57,808 nucleotides of DNA from positions 1-57,808 of the IMG/VR virus record IMGVR_UViG_3300044695_002920; one strand, written 5' to 3'. The notes under the pieces were generated by a model. It saw only the letters and a list, made by a program, of their open reading frames with translations, was not told the origin of the DNA and ran no database searches. The translations under genes were made by a program, and so were the position numbers. The DNA comes from a virus. The number at the start of each line of letters is the position of its first letter. Position 1 is the first letter of the stretch. This document shows positions 48,235-57,110 of the stretch, one piece after another.

Positions 48235-50292
48235 TCAGATCCCCAATAGCTTGCTGAGAGCGGATCCAGCCTGCGCGCTTGATAGTATGCCGCCAAGACC
48301 AGTCAGCGCGCCGCCGATAGTCTCTGCGGTGCTCGGTCTCAGTTGCGGCTGGTAGCCCATAGGCACGATCCCCTCGTCGCGGCTGGCCACCGGTACGCCC
48401 GATTTGACGCCGCCGAAGGTCTGCAGCATCGCGTTGATCTGCTCCTGCGGGTAGCCCTGCTGGCGGAGGAAGTCGGCGTAGGCGACGTCGAGGTTCTTCT
48501 GCGCCTGCTCTTGCTGGATGCCGCCGACTTGGCCAAGCGCGCCTGCGCCAGTGAGGCCGAGGCGCTGGGCGTCCGCGCCAAGAGTGGCGAGCTGCTGTGC
48601 TCCGGCGAGGTTGCGAGTGAGATCCTGACCAGCGAAGCCACCGGCAGTCTGGCCCATCTGCGAGAGCAGACGCTGCTGCTCCTGCGTGATGCCAGCACCG
48701 GAAGCGCCGAGGGCCGCCAACTGCTGCGCGGCGCTGAGCGCGCCCTGCTGACCCGTACCGGCCAGCGTGCCGAAGCGGCCACCGATGTCGACCAGAGCCT
48801 GCTGCTGCTGCGCCATGAGGTTGCCGCCGATCTGGCCCAGCGCACCCGTCTGCTGCCCCGCCTGCGCGAGGGCACGCTGCTGCTCGGTGCCGAGCTGCCC
48901 AGCCTGCGCGCCGATGTTGGTGAGGGCCTGCTGCTGCTGCGTCGTGAGGCCGCCAAGCTGGTTGGCGATCGCGGCCTGCTGGTTGGCAGCCTCGAGCAGC
49001 GCCTGCTGCTGCTGGCCGCCCAGTACGCCGCGCTGCGTGCCGATGCTGGTGAGAGCCTGCTGTTGCTGCCCTGTAAGCTGGCCGAGCTGCGTGCCCACGG
49101 CGGCCTGCTGCTGCGCGGCCTCGAGCAGGGCCTGCTGTTGCTGCGAGCCGAGTTGGCCTGCAGTCCCAGCGAGCTGAGCCTGCCGCGCGAGGTCGGCTGC
49201 AGCCGCAGCCTGCGCCTCGCCATAGCCTCGGCTGAGTAGCTCACCCTGCTGCCTAACTGTTGCCTCCTGAACGTCGCGCAGGGCGCGAGCCGTGTCGGTC
49301 ATCATGCCCGAGGGCGTGCCGGATCCCGGCTGACGGCCACCAGCGCCGAGCTGGCCTGCGGCGATGTAGCGGCCCTCAATATCGGGCAATAGGTTCTCGC
49401 GCAGGTTGCGAGCGCCCAGCTCACCGACCTGCCTGACGACCTGCTCGGTGTAGGGGTTCATGTACTGGCTGATGTTGGCGACGCTCGTCTGGCCTGCCTG
49501 CCCGAGGTACGGTGCGGCAGCCGCGAGGCCGCCAGCGGCAGTGCCCTGCTGGATCGTGCCGAGGGCCTGCTGGTAGGCGGGCGAGGCGGCGCTGACACTG
49601 CTCAGGCGCTCGGCGGCGGAGAGCGTGGGCTCCGCGGACTGCATGCCCAGAGCCTGCGTGCCCTGCGCGGCGGTGCCCAGCGCCTGCTGGAAGCCCGGCA
49701 GGGCGGCGCTGACACCTGAGAGCTGGGCCGCTGAGCCGAGGTAGGGCTGCGCCGCCTGCTGGCCGAGAGCCTGCGTGCTCTGTTGCGCGAACTGCTCGGC
49801 CTGACTGAGGTAGGGGTGCGCGAGGTCGAAGCCGGACATGCCCGCAGCCTGCTGCAGATAGGGCTGCGCGGCTCCTACGACGTTGGTCTGTCCGGCCTGC
49901 GTCGTGAGGTTGCGCGCCGCGTCGTAGTCGCTGGCGGCGACGCCCATGGGGTTAAGCTGCTGGGCCTGAGTGAAGTAGGGCTGGGCGGCTGCCAGAGAGC
50001 CCGGAGCGCCCAAGGCACCCTGCGTCGCCTGCGTGGCAGCCGTGAGGGCAGGCTGATAGGCTCCGGCCGCCTGACCAGTCTGCGCGAAGGCCTGCTGCTG
50101 CGTGGGCGAGAACTCAGCGACGCGCGGACCCTGATAGGTCTGCAGCGGCTGCGCAGCCAACGCCTGCTGGTTGGAGAGCAACTGCATGGCGTAGTTGGTG
50201 TACCACTCAGGCAACACGCTCTCGCTGATCTTCGACGTGTATGTCGAGCCAGCGGGCAGCTCCCCGTTGTTGAGAAAATCACTGAGTGCCAT
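48235..50292 (-). CDS. Glutamine/alanine-rich internal virion protein (685 aa)
   Basis: After an N-terminal segment (SVLPEWYTNYAMQLLSNQQA) the protein is built of Ala/Gln/Gly-rich helices with repeated QPYLxQAxQ motifs. From about residue 375 it has a run of QQQQALxxIGxQxGxLG repeats. The C-terminus (YADFLRQQGYPQEQINAMLQ) is a conserved-type ending of podovirus internal proteins. The ATG shares bases with the stop of the upstream gene (TAATG). Likely an inner-core or ejection channel protein. Confidence 0.75.
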   Translation of the reverse strand: MALSDFLNNGELPAGSTYTSKISESVLPEWYTNYAMQLLSNQQALAAQPLQTYQGPRVAEFSPTQQQAFAQTGQAAGAYQPALTAATQATQGALGAPGSLAAAQPYFTQAQQLNPMGVAASDYDAARNLTTQAGQTNVVGAAQPYLQQAAGMSGFDLAHPYLSQAEQFAQQSTQALGQQAAQPYLGSAAQLSGVSAALPGFQQALGTAAQGTQALGMQSAEPTLSAAERLSSVSAASPAYQQALGTIQQGTAAGGLAAAAPYLGQAGQTSVANISQYMNPYTEQVVRQVGELGARNLRENLLPDIEGRYIAAGQLGAGGRQPGSGTPSGMMTDTARALRDVQEATVRQQGELLSRGYGEAQAAAAADLARQAQLAGTAGQLGSQQQQALLEAAQQQAAVGTQLGQLTGQQQQALTSIGTQRGVLGGQQQQALLEAANQQAAIANQLGGLTTQQQQALTNIGAQAGQLGTEQQRALAQAGQQTGALGQIGGNLMAQQQQALVDIGGRFGTLAGTGQQGALSAAQQLAALGASGAGITQEQQRLLSQMGQTAGGFAGQDLTRNLAGAQQLATLGADAQRLGLTGAGALGQVGGIQQEQAQKNLDVAYADFLRQQGYPQEQINAMLQTFGGVKSGVPVASRDEGIVPMGYQPQLRPSTAETIGGALTGLGGILSSAQAGSALSKLLGI
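48600..49170 (-). repeat. QQQQAL helical repeats
   Basis: About eight degenerate repeats with QQQQAL, spaced roughly 25-28 residues apart, make the internal virion protein strongly biased in Gln, Ala and Gly. Heptad-like spacing supports a long coiled coil or helical tube. Confidence 0.7.
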
Positions 50293-53200
50293 TACAAACG
50301 TCCTCCGGCCATATAGTGCTCAGGCCTCTTCGCATTTTCACTGAACTCACCGCGAGCGAGCTTGCGGCCCTTCTGTTTCCTTACGTTCACGCGGAACTTG
50401 TCAAGCATCTGCGCGCCCGCCTTGTTCGAACCGTTGCCCAGAAGCGCAACTGTTTCGGCGTCTATAACATATTCGCCGTCAGAAAGCAGCGCCGGTATTT
50501 TATCGTCGCGACCGTCTCCAGCCCCCTCGACGGCAAAGCCGCCTCGGGCGTAGCCGGTGTAGGCTTTGCTGGTGTTGCGCGCGCCCTGCGGCACGTAATT
50601 GAAGAAGCTCTGCTCCGGCCCGTAGCCATAGCGGTAATAGTCGATCGGCGCGCTAAGGCCCCGAGCCGCAAGGTCGCTGGGCGAGCGTGCGCCGCTTCCA
50701 CCTCCGCCGACACCGAGGCCGGGCAGGTTGGCTGGCGGGAGCTTCGCGCCAAAGATCGGGTTGAGCCTGCCCATGGTGCCCGGCACGTTGAACTTCTGGC
50801 TGCCGCCACCACCGCTGCCAGCGAGGCCGCCCAGTAGGCTGCTCAGCAAGCCCGCGATGCGCAGATAGTCGGCGATGTCTTTGAGGGTCGTGTCCTTCTT
50901 GGCTTCGGGCTGCGTCGCGCCATCGCGAGCGCCGGTGAAGCCCAAATCAGTGCGCGACGTAACCATGGGCGGCGTCACAGGTATGGACGTCGGTTGCTCA
51001 GGTACAGTCGTCTTATTGCCAATTACATTTATGCCCTCCTCGTAAGTGACAGGAGGCAGGCCGCCCGATGTTATAGGCAGCGTAACTGGGACAGATGGCG
51101 GCAGCGGCGGCGCATTGTTGCCCGTAACGACGATCTGGTCAGGATCTGTCGGCTGTTGAGCCGCATCGAGTGGCTGCGGTATCGGTACGGGCTGCGGCGA
51201 CGGCGCGAATATCGATGGCAGCGGAACAGACGGCATCACCTCACCACCTGTGACGACGATATCCCTGTTTTCGGGTGCCGCCTCGGGTTGCGCGGGTTGC
51301 TGAACCACACCGGCATCGAGCGGCTGCGGTATCGGTATGGGTTCCGGCGACGGTGTGAATATCGGCGCAGGGATGGGTATGCTCGGCGTCACATTGCCGC
51401 CCGACACAACGATCTCGCTCTCTTCAGGAGCTGCGGGTTGCTGCGGCGCGCCCGCATCGAGCGGCTGCGGTATCGGTATAGGTTCCGGTGACGGTGTGAA
51501 TATCGGCGCGAGGTTGACGCTTGGTGCTGCATTGCCGCCCGACACGACGATCTCGCCCCCGAGGGTATCTGCTTTAGCGTCGCCAGCCACATTCGAGCCG
51601 CTGCCAGCGCTAATCGGCGTGCTCGGACTTACGCCGCCGGTAGTGGTTATGGTGTTGGTCGCCGCATCATAGACACCTGATCCCCCCGGCAGTGTGATGC
51701 CTAACTCCTCGGCCACGCCCGGTATGACGTACGATGCCGCACCAGAGGCCAAGCCGCCGAGCAGTGAGTTCTTTAGGTTCTGGCCCGTCGCAAGACCGCC
51801 AGCAGTCGCGCCGAGACCTGTGCCGACCGCGCTGGCGGCCTTTGTTGCGCCCAGAGCAGGGCCCAGTATAGTGCCGCCTGCCGTCGTGAGGCCGCCCATG
51901 ACAGCGCCCTTAAGCGGGTCGCCGCCAGATAGCGCATTACCTGCTGCGCCTGCCGCAGCCGCCGCTGCGATCTGGGCAGGGACGCTCAGACCGCCGGTCA
52001 GGACCGCTGTGGCGATGGGAAGCGCGAAGCCTGCAATCTTACCGAACACACCGAGGTCGCTGCCCTTCGGGTCATCGTCGGCGATGCGCGACCACTGGCC
52101 GTCCTGATCCGAGCGCTCAAGATACCAGTCAGCCTTGGTGCCACCCTCGGCCGACAGGCGCTGCGCTGCGGCATAGGCGTCGCGGAGGCCCTGTTCGCCC
52201 ACGCCGCTGGTGAGAATGGCATTCTGGCCCCGCTCGTTGACGAGGCGGTAGGTGGCGTTGGGGTCGAGGCTTACGAAGGCGGTGGGGTTGGCTTTCGTCT
52301 TCGCGGGCTTACCGGCGTTGGTGACGAAATAGTAACCCTGCTGTCCGTCGTTCGTGACGAAGTCCAAGCCCGGCGTCGCGCTGGGCTTGCTGTACTGTAT
52401 CACGGTCTCCGGCGTCGGGCGCACCGTCGGTCGCGGGCCTGTGATGGCGTAATCCTCTGGCCCCATCAGGGGGTCAGTCATGTCGCCTACCGGCGCGTTG
52501 TAGTCGGCAGGAACGACGGCGTTCGGCATGCCTATCTGCTCGCTGTACACAGGCTCTACAGCGTAGGGTGCGCCTACCTGCTCAGCCGGTGCGCTGGGCA
52601 CTGGCTCCATGCTTACAGGCGCGCCGACTTGCTCACCGGGCATTGGGTAATTCACCAGAGCGGAGTAGTCAGGCGCGACGTAATCAGACACGCCGTAATC
52701 CAGTGGCGCTGGCTCTACGGCGTAGGGCGAGCCTGTCTGCTCGGCCGGTGCGCTGGGCGCTGGTTCTACGGCGTAGGGCGAGCCTGCCTGCTCAGTATAG
52801 GCTGGTTCGACGTAGGGGTTGTAGGCAGGCTCCACGCCGCTGGGCGCTTGCTCGCTGTACACCGGCTCCGAAGCATAAGGCGAGCCTACAGGCTCGTTAT
52901 ACACCGACGGCATGGATACCGAAGGCGTCGCGACGTAATCAGACGCGCCGTAGTCCAGCAGCGAGGGGTACTCGACTGGTGGCGTGTACGCGGGCTCCGA
53001 GTACTGCGGAGGCGTGTAGATGGGCTCGTTATAGACAGGCGGCGCATACTCGACTGGCGGCGTGTAAGCGGGCTCCGAGTACTGCGGGGCCGGTTCGTTG
53101 TAGACAGGCTCGTAGTACTCCACCGGAGACGTATACTCGGTCGGAGGTGTGTAGGCGGGCGGAGTGTACTCGACGGGCGGCGTGTAGGCGGGTTCGCTGT

Positions 53201-54599
53201 ACACGGGCGGCGTGTATACCGGCTCAGGCGCTGTGTAGACAGGCTCCGAGTACTGCGGCGGCATCGCGTAGTCGACCGGCGGGGTGTACTCAACCGGCGG
53301 CGTGTATACCGGCTCGTTGTACACGGGCTCGTTGTACACGGGCTCGTTGTACACGGGCGGAGTGTATACCGGCTCGTTGTACACGGGCGGGGTGTATACC
53401 GGCTCAGGTGCTGTGTAGACAGGCTCCACGTACTCAACAGGAGACGTGTATTCGACCGGCGGCGTGTATTCGACCGGCGGCGTGTAGACGGGCTCCGCGT
53501 AGGTGGGCGGAGTGTACTCGACGGGCGGAGTATAAACAGGCTCGTTGTACACGGGCGGAGTGTAGACAGGCTCAGGCGCTGTGTACACCGGCTCGTTGTA
53601 CACAGGCTCGTTGTACACGGGCTCGTTATACACCGGCTCGTTATACACGGGCGGCGTGTACTCAACCGGAGGTGTGTAAACAGGCTCGTTATACACGGGC
53701 GGAGTGTACTCGACTGGCGGCGTGTACTCGACTGGCGGCGTGTAAGCAGGCTCGGGCGCTGTGTAGACAGGCTCGTTGTATACCGGAGGCGTATACTCGA
53801 CTGGGGGAGTGTATACCGGCTCGCTGTAGGTAGGTGCCGTGTATACCGGCTCAGGCGCTGTGTATACCGGCTCAGGCGCTGTGTAGACAGGCTCGTTGTA
53901 TACTGGCGGCGTGTACTCGACAGGAGGCGTGTAGACAGGCTCGGCGCTGACAGGCGCGCTGGTCTGTGCAGGCTCGCCGTACATCGACTGGAGGTACTGC
54001 AGGTAGGCGAGCATCGACGCGTAATCGAATGCCACAGGTGTTGGCATTTCAGGTGGCGAGCTTACCGGCGGTGGGGGCGGAGGTGGTGTGTACGCGGGCT
54101 CCGGTGCTGTATAGACAGGCTCGTTATACACGGGCGGAGTGTAGACAGGCTCGTTGTACACGGGCGGCGTGTAGACAGGCTCGTTGTATGCAGGCGGATT
54201 GTATACCGGCTCGTTGTACACGGGTGGGGTGTAGACAGGCTCGGGCGCTGTGTAGACAGGCTCGTTGTATACCGGAGGCGTGTACACGGGCGGGGTGTAT
54301 ACCGGCTCGTTGTACATCGGCGGCGGAGGTGCGGAGTAGATAGGCTCGTTGTACACGGGCGGGGTGTATACCGGCTCGTTGTATACCGGAGGCGCGTATA
54401 CCGGCTCTGAGTACATCGGCGGATTGTAGACAGGCTCCGAGTACATCGGCGGGCTGTAGACAGGCTCGTTGTAGATCGGCGGGCTGTAGACAGGCTCGTT
54501 GTAGATCGGCGGCGTGTAGTTCCACATGCCGTAGTCAGCCATACCGTAGTCAGGCGAATACATGAAGTCTGATAAGCCGGGGATATAGTATTCGTCCAT
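50292..54599 (-). CDS. Giant Pro/Tyr-repeat virion protein (1435 aa)
   Basis: The start at 54599 overlaps the previous stop (TGATG). Residues about 30-580 are a tract of EPVY, TPPVY, TAPEP and TPPVEY units. A structured segment follows, with TPGLDFVTNDGQQGYYFV near residue 745. Next are a Gly/Ala-rich hydrophobic region (VMGGLTTAGGTILGPALGAT) that may cross a membrane, and four 45-residue repeats with PEPIPIPQPLDAG and IVVSGGN. The C-terminal part has AGDGRDDKIPALLSDGEYVI and VALLGNGSNKAGAQMLD, a module known from podovirus internal virion proteins. An ejection role is inferred. Confidence 0.75.
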   Translation of the reverse strand: MDEYYIPGLSDFMYSPDYGMADYGMWNYTPPIYNEPVYSPPIYNEPVYSPPMYSEPVYNPPMYSEPVYAPPVYNEPVYTPPVYNEPIYSAPPPPMYNEPVYTPPVYTPPVYNEPVYTAPEPVYTPPVYNEPVYNPPAYNEPVYTPPVYNEPVYTPPVYNEPVYTAPEPAYTPPPPPPPVSSPPEMPTPVAFDYASMLAYLQYLQSMYGEPAQTSAPVSAEPVYTPPVEYTPPVYNEPVYTAPEPVYTAPEPVYTAPTYSEPVYTPPVEYTPPVYNEPVYTAPEPAYTPPVEYTPPVEYTPPVYNEPVYTPPVEYTPPVYNEPVYNEPVYNEPVYNEPVYTAPEPVYTPPVYNEPVYTPPVEYTPPTYAEPVYTPPVEYTPPVEYTSPVEYVEPVYTAPEPVYTPPVYNEPVYTPPVYNEPVYNEPVYNEPVYTPPVEYTPPVDYAMPPQYSEPVYTAPEPVYTPPVYSEPAYTPPVEYTPPAYTPPTEYTSPVEYYEPVYNEPAPQYSEPAYTPPVEYAPPVYNEPIYTPPQYSEPAYTPPVEYPSLLDYGASDYVATPSVSMPSVYNEPVGSPYASEPVYSEQAPSGVEPAYNPYVEPAYTEQAGSPYAVEPAPSAPAEQTGSPYAVEPAPLDYGVSDYVAPDYSALVNYPMPGEQVGAPVSMEPVPSAPAEQVGAPYAVEPVYSEQIGMPNAVVPADYNAPVGDMTDPLMGPEDYAITGPRPTVRPTPETVIQYSKPSATPGLDFVTNDGQQGYYFVTNAGKPAKTKANPTAFVSLDPNATYRLVNERGQNAILTSGVGEQGLRDAYAAAQRLSAEGGTKADWYLERSDQDGQWSRIADDDPKGSDLGVFGKIAGFALPIATAVLTGGLSVPAQIAAAAAAGAAGNALSGGDPLKGAVMGGLTTAGGTILGPALGATKAASAVGTGLGATAGGLATGQNLKNSLLGGLASGAASYVIPGVAEELGITLPGGSGVYDAATNTITTTGGVSPSTPISAGSGSNVAGDAKADTLGGEIVVSGGNAAPSVNLAPIFTPSPEPIPIPQPLDAGAPQQPAAPEESEIVVSGGNVTPSIPIPAPIFTPSPEPIPIPQPLDAGVVQQPAQPEAAPENRDIVVTGGEVMPSVPLPSIFAPSPQPVPIPQPLDAAQQPTDPDQIVVTGNNAPPLPPSVPVTLPITSGGLPPVTYEEGINVIGNKTTVPEQPTSIPVTPPMVTSRTDLGFTGARDGATQPEAKKDTTLKDIADYLRIAGLLSSLLGGLAGSGGGGSQKFNVPGTMGRLNPIFGAKLPPANLPGLGVGGGGSGARSPSDLAARGLSAPIDYYRYGYGPEQSFFNYVPQGARNTSKAYTGYARGGFAVEGAGDGRDDKIPALLSDGEYVIDAETVALLGNGSNKAGAQMLDKFRVNVRKQKGRKLARGEFSENAKRPEHYMAGGRL
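51090..51570 (-). repeat. Four IVVSGGN / PIPQPLDAG repeats
   Basis: Repeats of about 45 residues, each with an APIFTPSPEPIPIPQPLDAG segment and an IVVSGGN or IVVTGGE segment. The two inner copies are close in DNA sequence and the outer ones more diverged. Confidence 0.8.
52960..54520 (-). repeat. EPVY/TPPV repeat tract
   Basis: I count about 43 EP(V/I/A) units, most followed by Y, in about 510 residues. They are arranged as NEPVYTPPVY (30-bp DNA unit), EPVYTAP (21 bp) and PVEYTPP (21 bp). Neighbouring copies keep very similar DNA, so unequal recombination or slippage probably changes copy number. A 45-residue non-repeat island (FDYASMLAYLQYLQSMYGEP) interrupts it near 54 kb. Confidence 0.9.
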
Positions 54600-54832
54600 C
54601 AACCTGTACTTTCGAGCATCGGATAAGCGCGCATTGCCCATTCGCGCCAGTCCGAGAACTGGTAAGGATCAGGAAGGGTGCGCTGCGTAAAAGGAGACGC
54701 GCGTACAAGCCCCGTTGCCCAATCGCGCCACGCAGCTTCTTCGGGAGGCCTCCCGAATGACCACGCATCGCCTACGACCAGTATAACCGAAGAAGCCCAG
54801 TCTTGCCAAGACATTCCGAGGGGATTTATCAT
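54599..54832 (-). CDS. Small tryptophan-rich protein (77 aa)
   Basis: MINPLGMSWQDWASSVILVV, later EEAAWRDWATGLVRA and DPYQFSDWREWAMRAYPML. Three W-x-x-W-A patterns suggest a repeated amphipathic helix. It overlaps the nozzle gene stop and the repeat-protein start. The family is familiar from podovirus tail operons but unnamed to me. Confidence 0.7.
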   Translation of the reverse strand: MINPLGMSWQDWASSVILVVGDAWSFGRPPEEAAWRDWATGLVRASPFTQRTLPDPYQFSDWREWAMRAYPMLESTG

Positions 54833-56610
54833 CCCAAAGTCGTGCTATCGCCGGGCTGGAGGTGCGCGAGCACCAGACCCATCTGAAAGTCGCCCCCGAG
54901 CGTGTTGCTCTCGAAGCGGAAGCGCAGCTCGCGGCGCTGGGTTTTCAGGAACACGACCTGCTCCTGTGGCGTCGCCGCAGTCTCTGTGATGAGCACCGGA
55001 TCCCCATTCACCTCCTGCGCTCGGGCGTTGGCGCGGCCGCGCACCTGCACCGTCATGTCGCCGCTCTGTACGAAGTCAGGCTCGAGCATGAGCACCTGCA
55101 GCGCCTTGTTCTGTTGTGTCGACACCGGCAGCGACAAGTCCGCCGTCTCGAAGTAGGATTTGATCGGGTTCAGCAGCAGGCCGTCAATCTCGTCGGTGCC
55201 GACCTCGTGGACCCAGAACTTGTAGGGCTGCTCGAAGACAATGTCGAAGGTGGCACCTGCCCCCGCGCCGCCAGTCACGTTCACGGGGTTGCTCGGGATC
55301 TCGGTGTAGCTGCCCGCATTGCTTATGGTCACGCCAGTCACCGCGCCGCCTGCGCCTATGGTGGAGACCGTGAGTTCCGCGTTGATCTGGCCGAAGCCGC
55401 CTGACACTGTCAGGATGTTGCCCACGGCGTAGCCAGTGCCGCCGACGACCACGTCAACCTCGAAGGCGGTGAACTCTTGCGGCTGCACGCCCGACATCAG
55501 GGGCTTGCGGAAGACGGCAGGGAACAGGCCCGCGCCGCGCCCCTCGTTCGGCAGCGCCGTGTCGTACCATATGTTTTCGCGGACGTTGTAGACAATGGCG
55601 TGGTTGGGCTCCTCGCTGTTTCCGAAGGGGAAGCACCACCAGATCTCGCCAAAGCGCGGCACCTTCATGGCGAAGACCTTCTGCCGCTGGGCGAAATTCA
55701 GATTGTCGAAGAAGAAGTTGAGATTGAGGTTGTTTTCAACCTCGCGCACGACGCCGTTGAACATCAGGAAGCGATCGGTGCCGATCCAGTAGAAGACGCC
55801 GTCATACTCGATGACCGACTGCGCGGACAGGATCGACGACTGCGAGCTGATCGTGTCGAACTGGAATAGCGCCGTGCCGCCGATGTAGCTGGCGCGGATG
55901 AGGCTGTCTGCCGACCAGAAGAGGCCCGAGGGGCTGTTGCCCGGTCCACCGCGCAGGGGCATGCCGCGCACAATCTTCTGACCCGTGACGTAGGCATTGC
56001 CTGCCCCTGAGCCGGTGTAGTCGTCGGGCTTGTTGGGCACCGACCACGCGACGTAGCCGTCATTGCCGAAGGCGAAGGTGTACGGAGCCAGCGTCACAAC
56101 GCCGCCGGTGCAGTTGAAGTTGGCGGGCTTATTGAGGGCGGGTACGGCAGTCAGCACGCCGGTGCCGAGGAGGTCGCCCGTGAAGATCTCACCCGCGTCG
56201 CTGTTGCAGATGCAGTTGAGGTTCGGGGCGACCTGCGCGACGATCTTGTTGCCGGAGGCGGTGTCGTAGGCGACGGTGAACTGCCAGAGATTGGCGTCGC
56301 TGGCCGTGAAGCCCGTTGTCGGCGTGCGGTCGGTGATGACGCTCGTATTGTACGTGCCGTCGATGAAGAACCGCTCGACGCGATTGGCTGAGCCCGCGTG
56401 CACGTAGGTCTGAAGATCCTGCGTGTACTCCAAGAGCGTGCGCGGCAGGCCGCGCAAGAACTTGTTGATCGAGCGGTAGCCGCCCATCTTCCTCGGCAAC
56501 CCGCGCTGGAAGCGCACCCACTGCCCGTCGACATAGTTGTCGCCTTCGAACTTGGTGCCGTCCCGCTTGATGCCGGGTGCCGATTTGATTTGGGCAATTT
56601 GCTCAGCCAT
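54829..56610 (-). CDS. Tail nozzle / stabilisation protein (P22 gp10- or TTPB-like)
   Basis: The 593-residue protein starts MAEQIAQIKSAPGIKRDGTK, then NYVDGQWVRFQRGLPRKMGG, typical of podovirus nozzle proteins. It continues with beta-propeller-like segments (SADSLIRASYIGGTALFQFD, VIEYDGVFYWIGTDRFLMF, IWWCFPFGNSEEPNHAIVYN). Around residues 395-450 lies a Gly-rich beta insert (GGTGYAVGNILTVSGG). It would form the tail tube below the adaptor. No clear Shine-Dalgarno precedes the ATG. Confidence 0.85.
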   Translation of the reverse strand: MAEQIAQIKSAPGIKRDGTKFEGDNYVDGQWVRFQRGLPRKMGGYRSINKFLRGLPRTLLEYTQDLQTYVHAGSANRVERFFIDGTYNTSVITDRTPTTGFTASDANLWQFTVAYDTASGNKIVAQVAPNLNCICNSDAGEIFTGDLLGTGVLTAVPALNKPANFNCTGGVVTLAPYTFAFGNDGYVAWSVPNKPDDYTGSGAGNAYVTGQKIVRGMPLRGGPGNSPSGLFWSADSLIRASYIGGTALFQFDTISSQSSILSAQSVIEYDGVFYWIGTDRFLMFNGVVREVENNLNLNFFFDNLNFAQRQKVFAMKVPRFGEIWWCFPFGNSEEPNHAIVYNVRENIWYDTALPNEGRGAGLFPAVFRKPLMSGVQPQEFTAFEVDVVVGGTGYAVGNILTVSGGFGQINAELTVSTIGAGGAVTGVTISNAGSYTEIPSNPVNVTGGAGAGATFDIVFEQPYKFWVHEVGTDEIDGLLLNPIKSYFETADLSLPVSTQQNKALQVLMLEPDFVQSGDMTVQVRGRANARAQEVNGDPVLITETAATPQEQVVFLKTQRRELRFRFESNTLGGDFQMGLVLAHLQPGDSTTLG

Positions 56611-56621
56611 TAGAAGGACAC

Positions 56622-56780
56622 TTAGCCCCCTTCTGCATCATCCTGCGCAGGCACTTGCGCTTCGGCCTGCTGCTTGATCTTTACGACGAGGGGCCACGCG
56701 CCGGAAGACGTGGGCAGTGCGCCCAGTGTCTGCAGTACGGCGTTGATCTCGTCTACGGTAAGGTTCAGATTGATTTCCAT
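56622..56780 (-). CDS. Small acidic structural-region protein (52 aa)
   Basis: MEINLNLTVDEINAVLQTLG, then TSSGAWPLVVKIKQQAEAQV. This short pattern (LNLTV-x-E-x-N-x-x-L-x-x-LG-x-LP) is a frequent companion of tail genes in cyanophages and pelagiphages. The start overlaps the stop of the gene before it. Function unknown. Confidence 0.75.
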   Translation of the reverse strand: MEINLNLTVDEINAVLQTLGALPTSSGAWPLVVKIKQQAEAQVPAQDDAEGG

Positions 56781-57109
56781 TATGCGCTCCATGGTAATGG
56801 GGGTGTGACTACCGGCGGCACGACTTGGTCGTTGATCTGCTGGGCCACATTTGCTTCATACGCGGTAACTTGGTCTTCGCCAAGTGCCGACTGCACCCAG
56901 CCAACAACCTGCGCTTCGGTAAGGTCCGCATAGGGAGTGAAGGTAGCGCCCTCGTCGAGGGTCACGCCGACCGAGCCATAAACGCCGCCGGAGAAGCCAG
57001 CTTCCTCACCGGAAAGGGTCCAGTGTACGGTAAAGACCACATCGGTGTGGTTGTCATATTCGGGGTAACAATCAAGTTGGACGACGCCCCATGTGTAAGA
57101 TACAGCCAT
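56780..57109 (-). CDS. Conserved beta-rich tail-region protein (DUF7936-like, 109 aa)
   Basis: MAVSYTWGVVQLDCYPEYDN, then TDVVFTVHWTLSGEE and YADLTEAQVVGWVQSALGED, matching a small protein family encoded beside tail fibres in marine phages. The start at 57109, after GGAAGTAAA, is preferred to one 19 codons upstream that would overlap the fibre gene end. Role unknown, possibly a fibre chaperone or virion protein. Confidence 0.75.
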   Translation of the reverse strand: MAVSYTWGVVQLDCYPEYDNHTDVVFTVHWTLSGEEAGFSGGVYGSVGVTLDEGATFTPYADLTEAQVVGWVQSALGEDQVTAYEANVAQQINDQVVPPVVTPPLPWSA

Positions 57110-57110
57110 T

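Noticed and set aside
52568-54410. Two long plus-strand frames in the Pro/Tyr repeat region
   Set aside because: They are frame shadows of the tandem repeats, Arg/Cys-rich and lacking a credible start or family. The minus-strand frame continues into conserved phage modules.
52960-54520. Possible CRISPR array
   Set aside because: Repeats are multiples of three bases, have no unique spacers of constant length, and are translated as one protein repeat tract.
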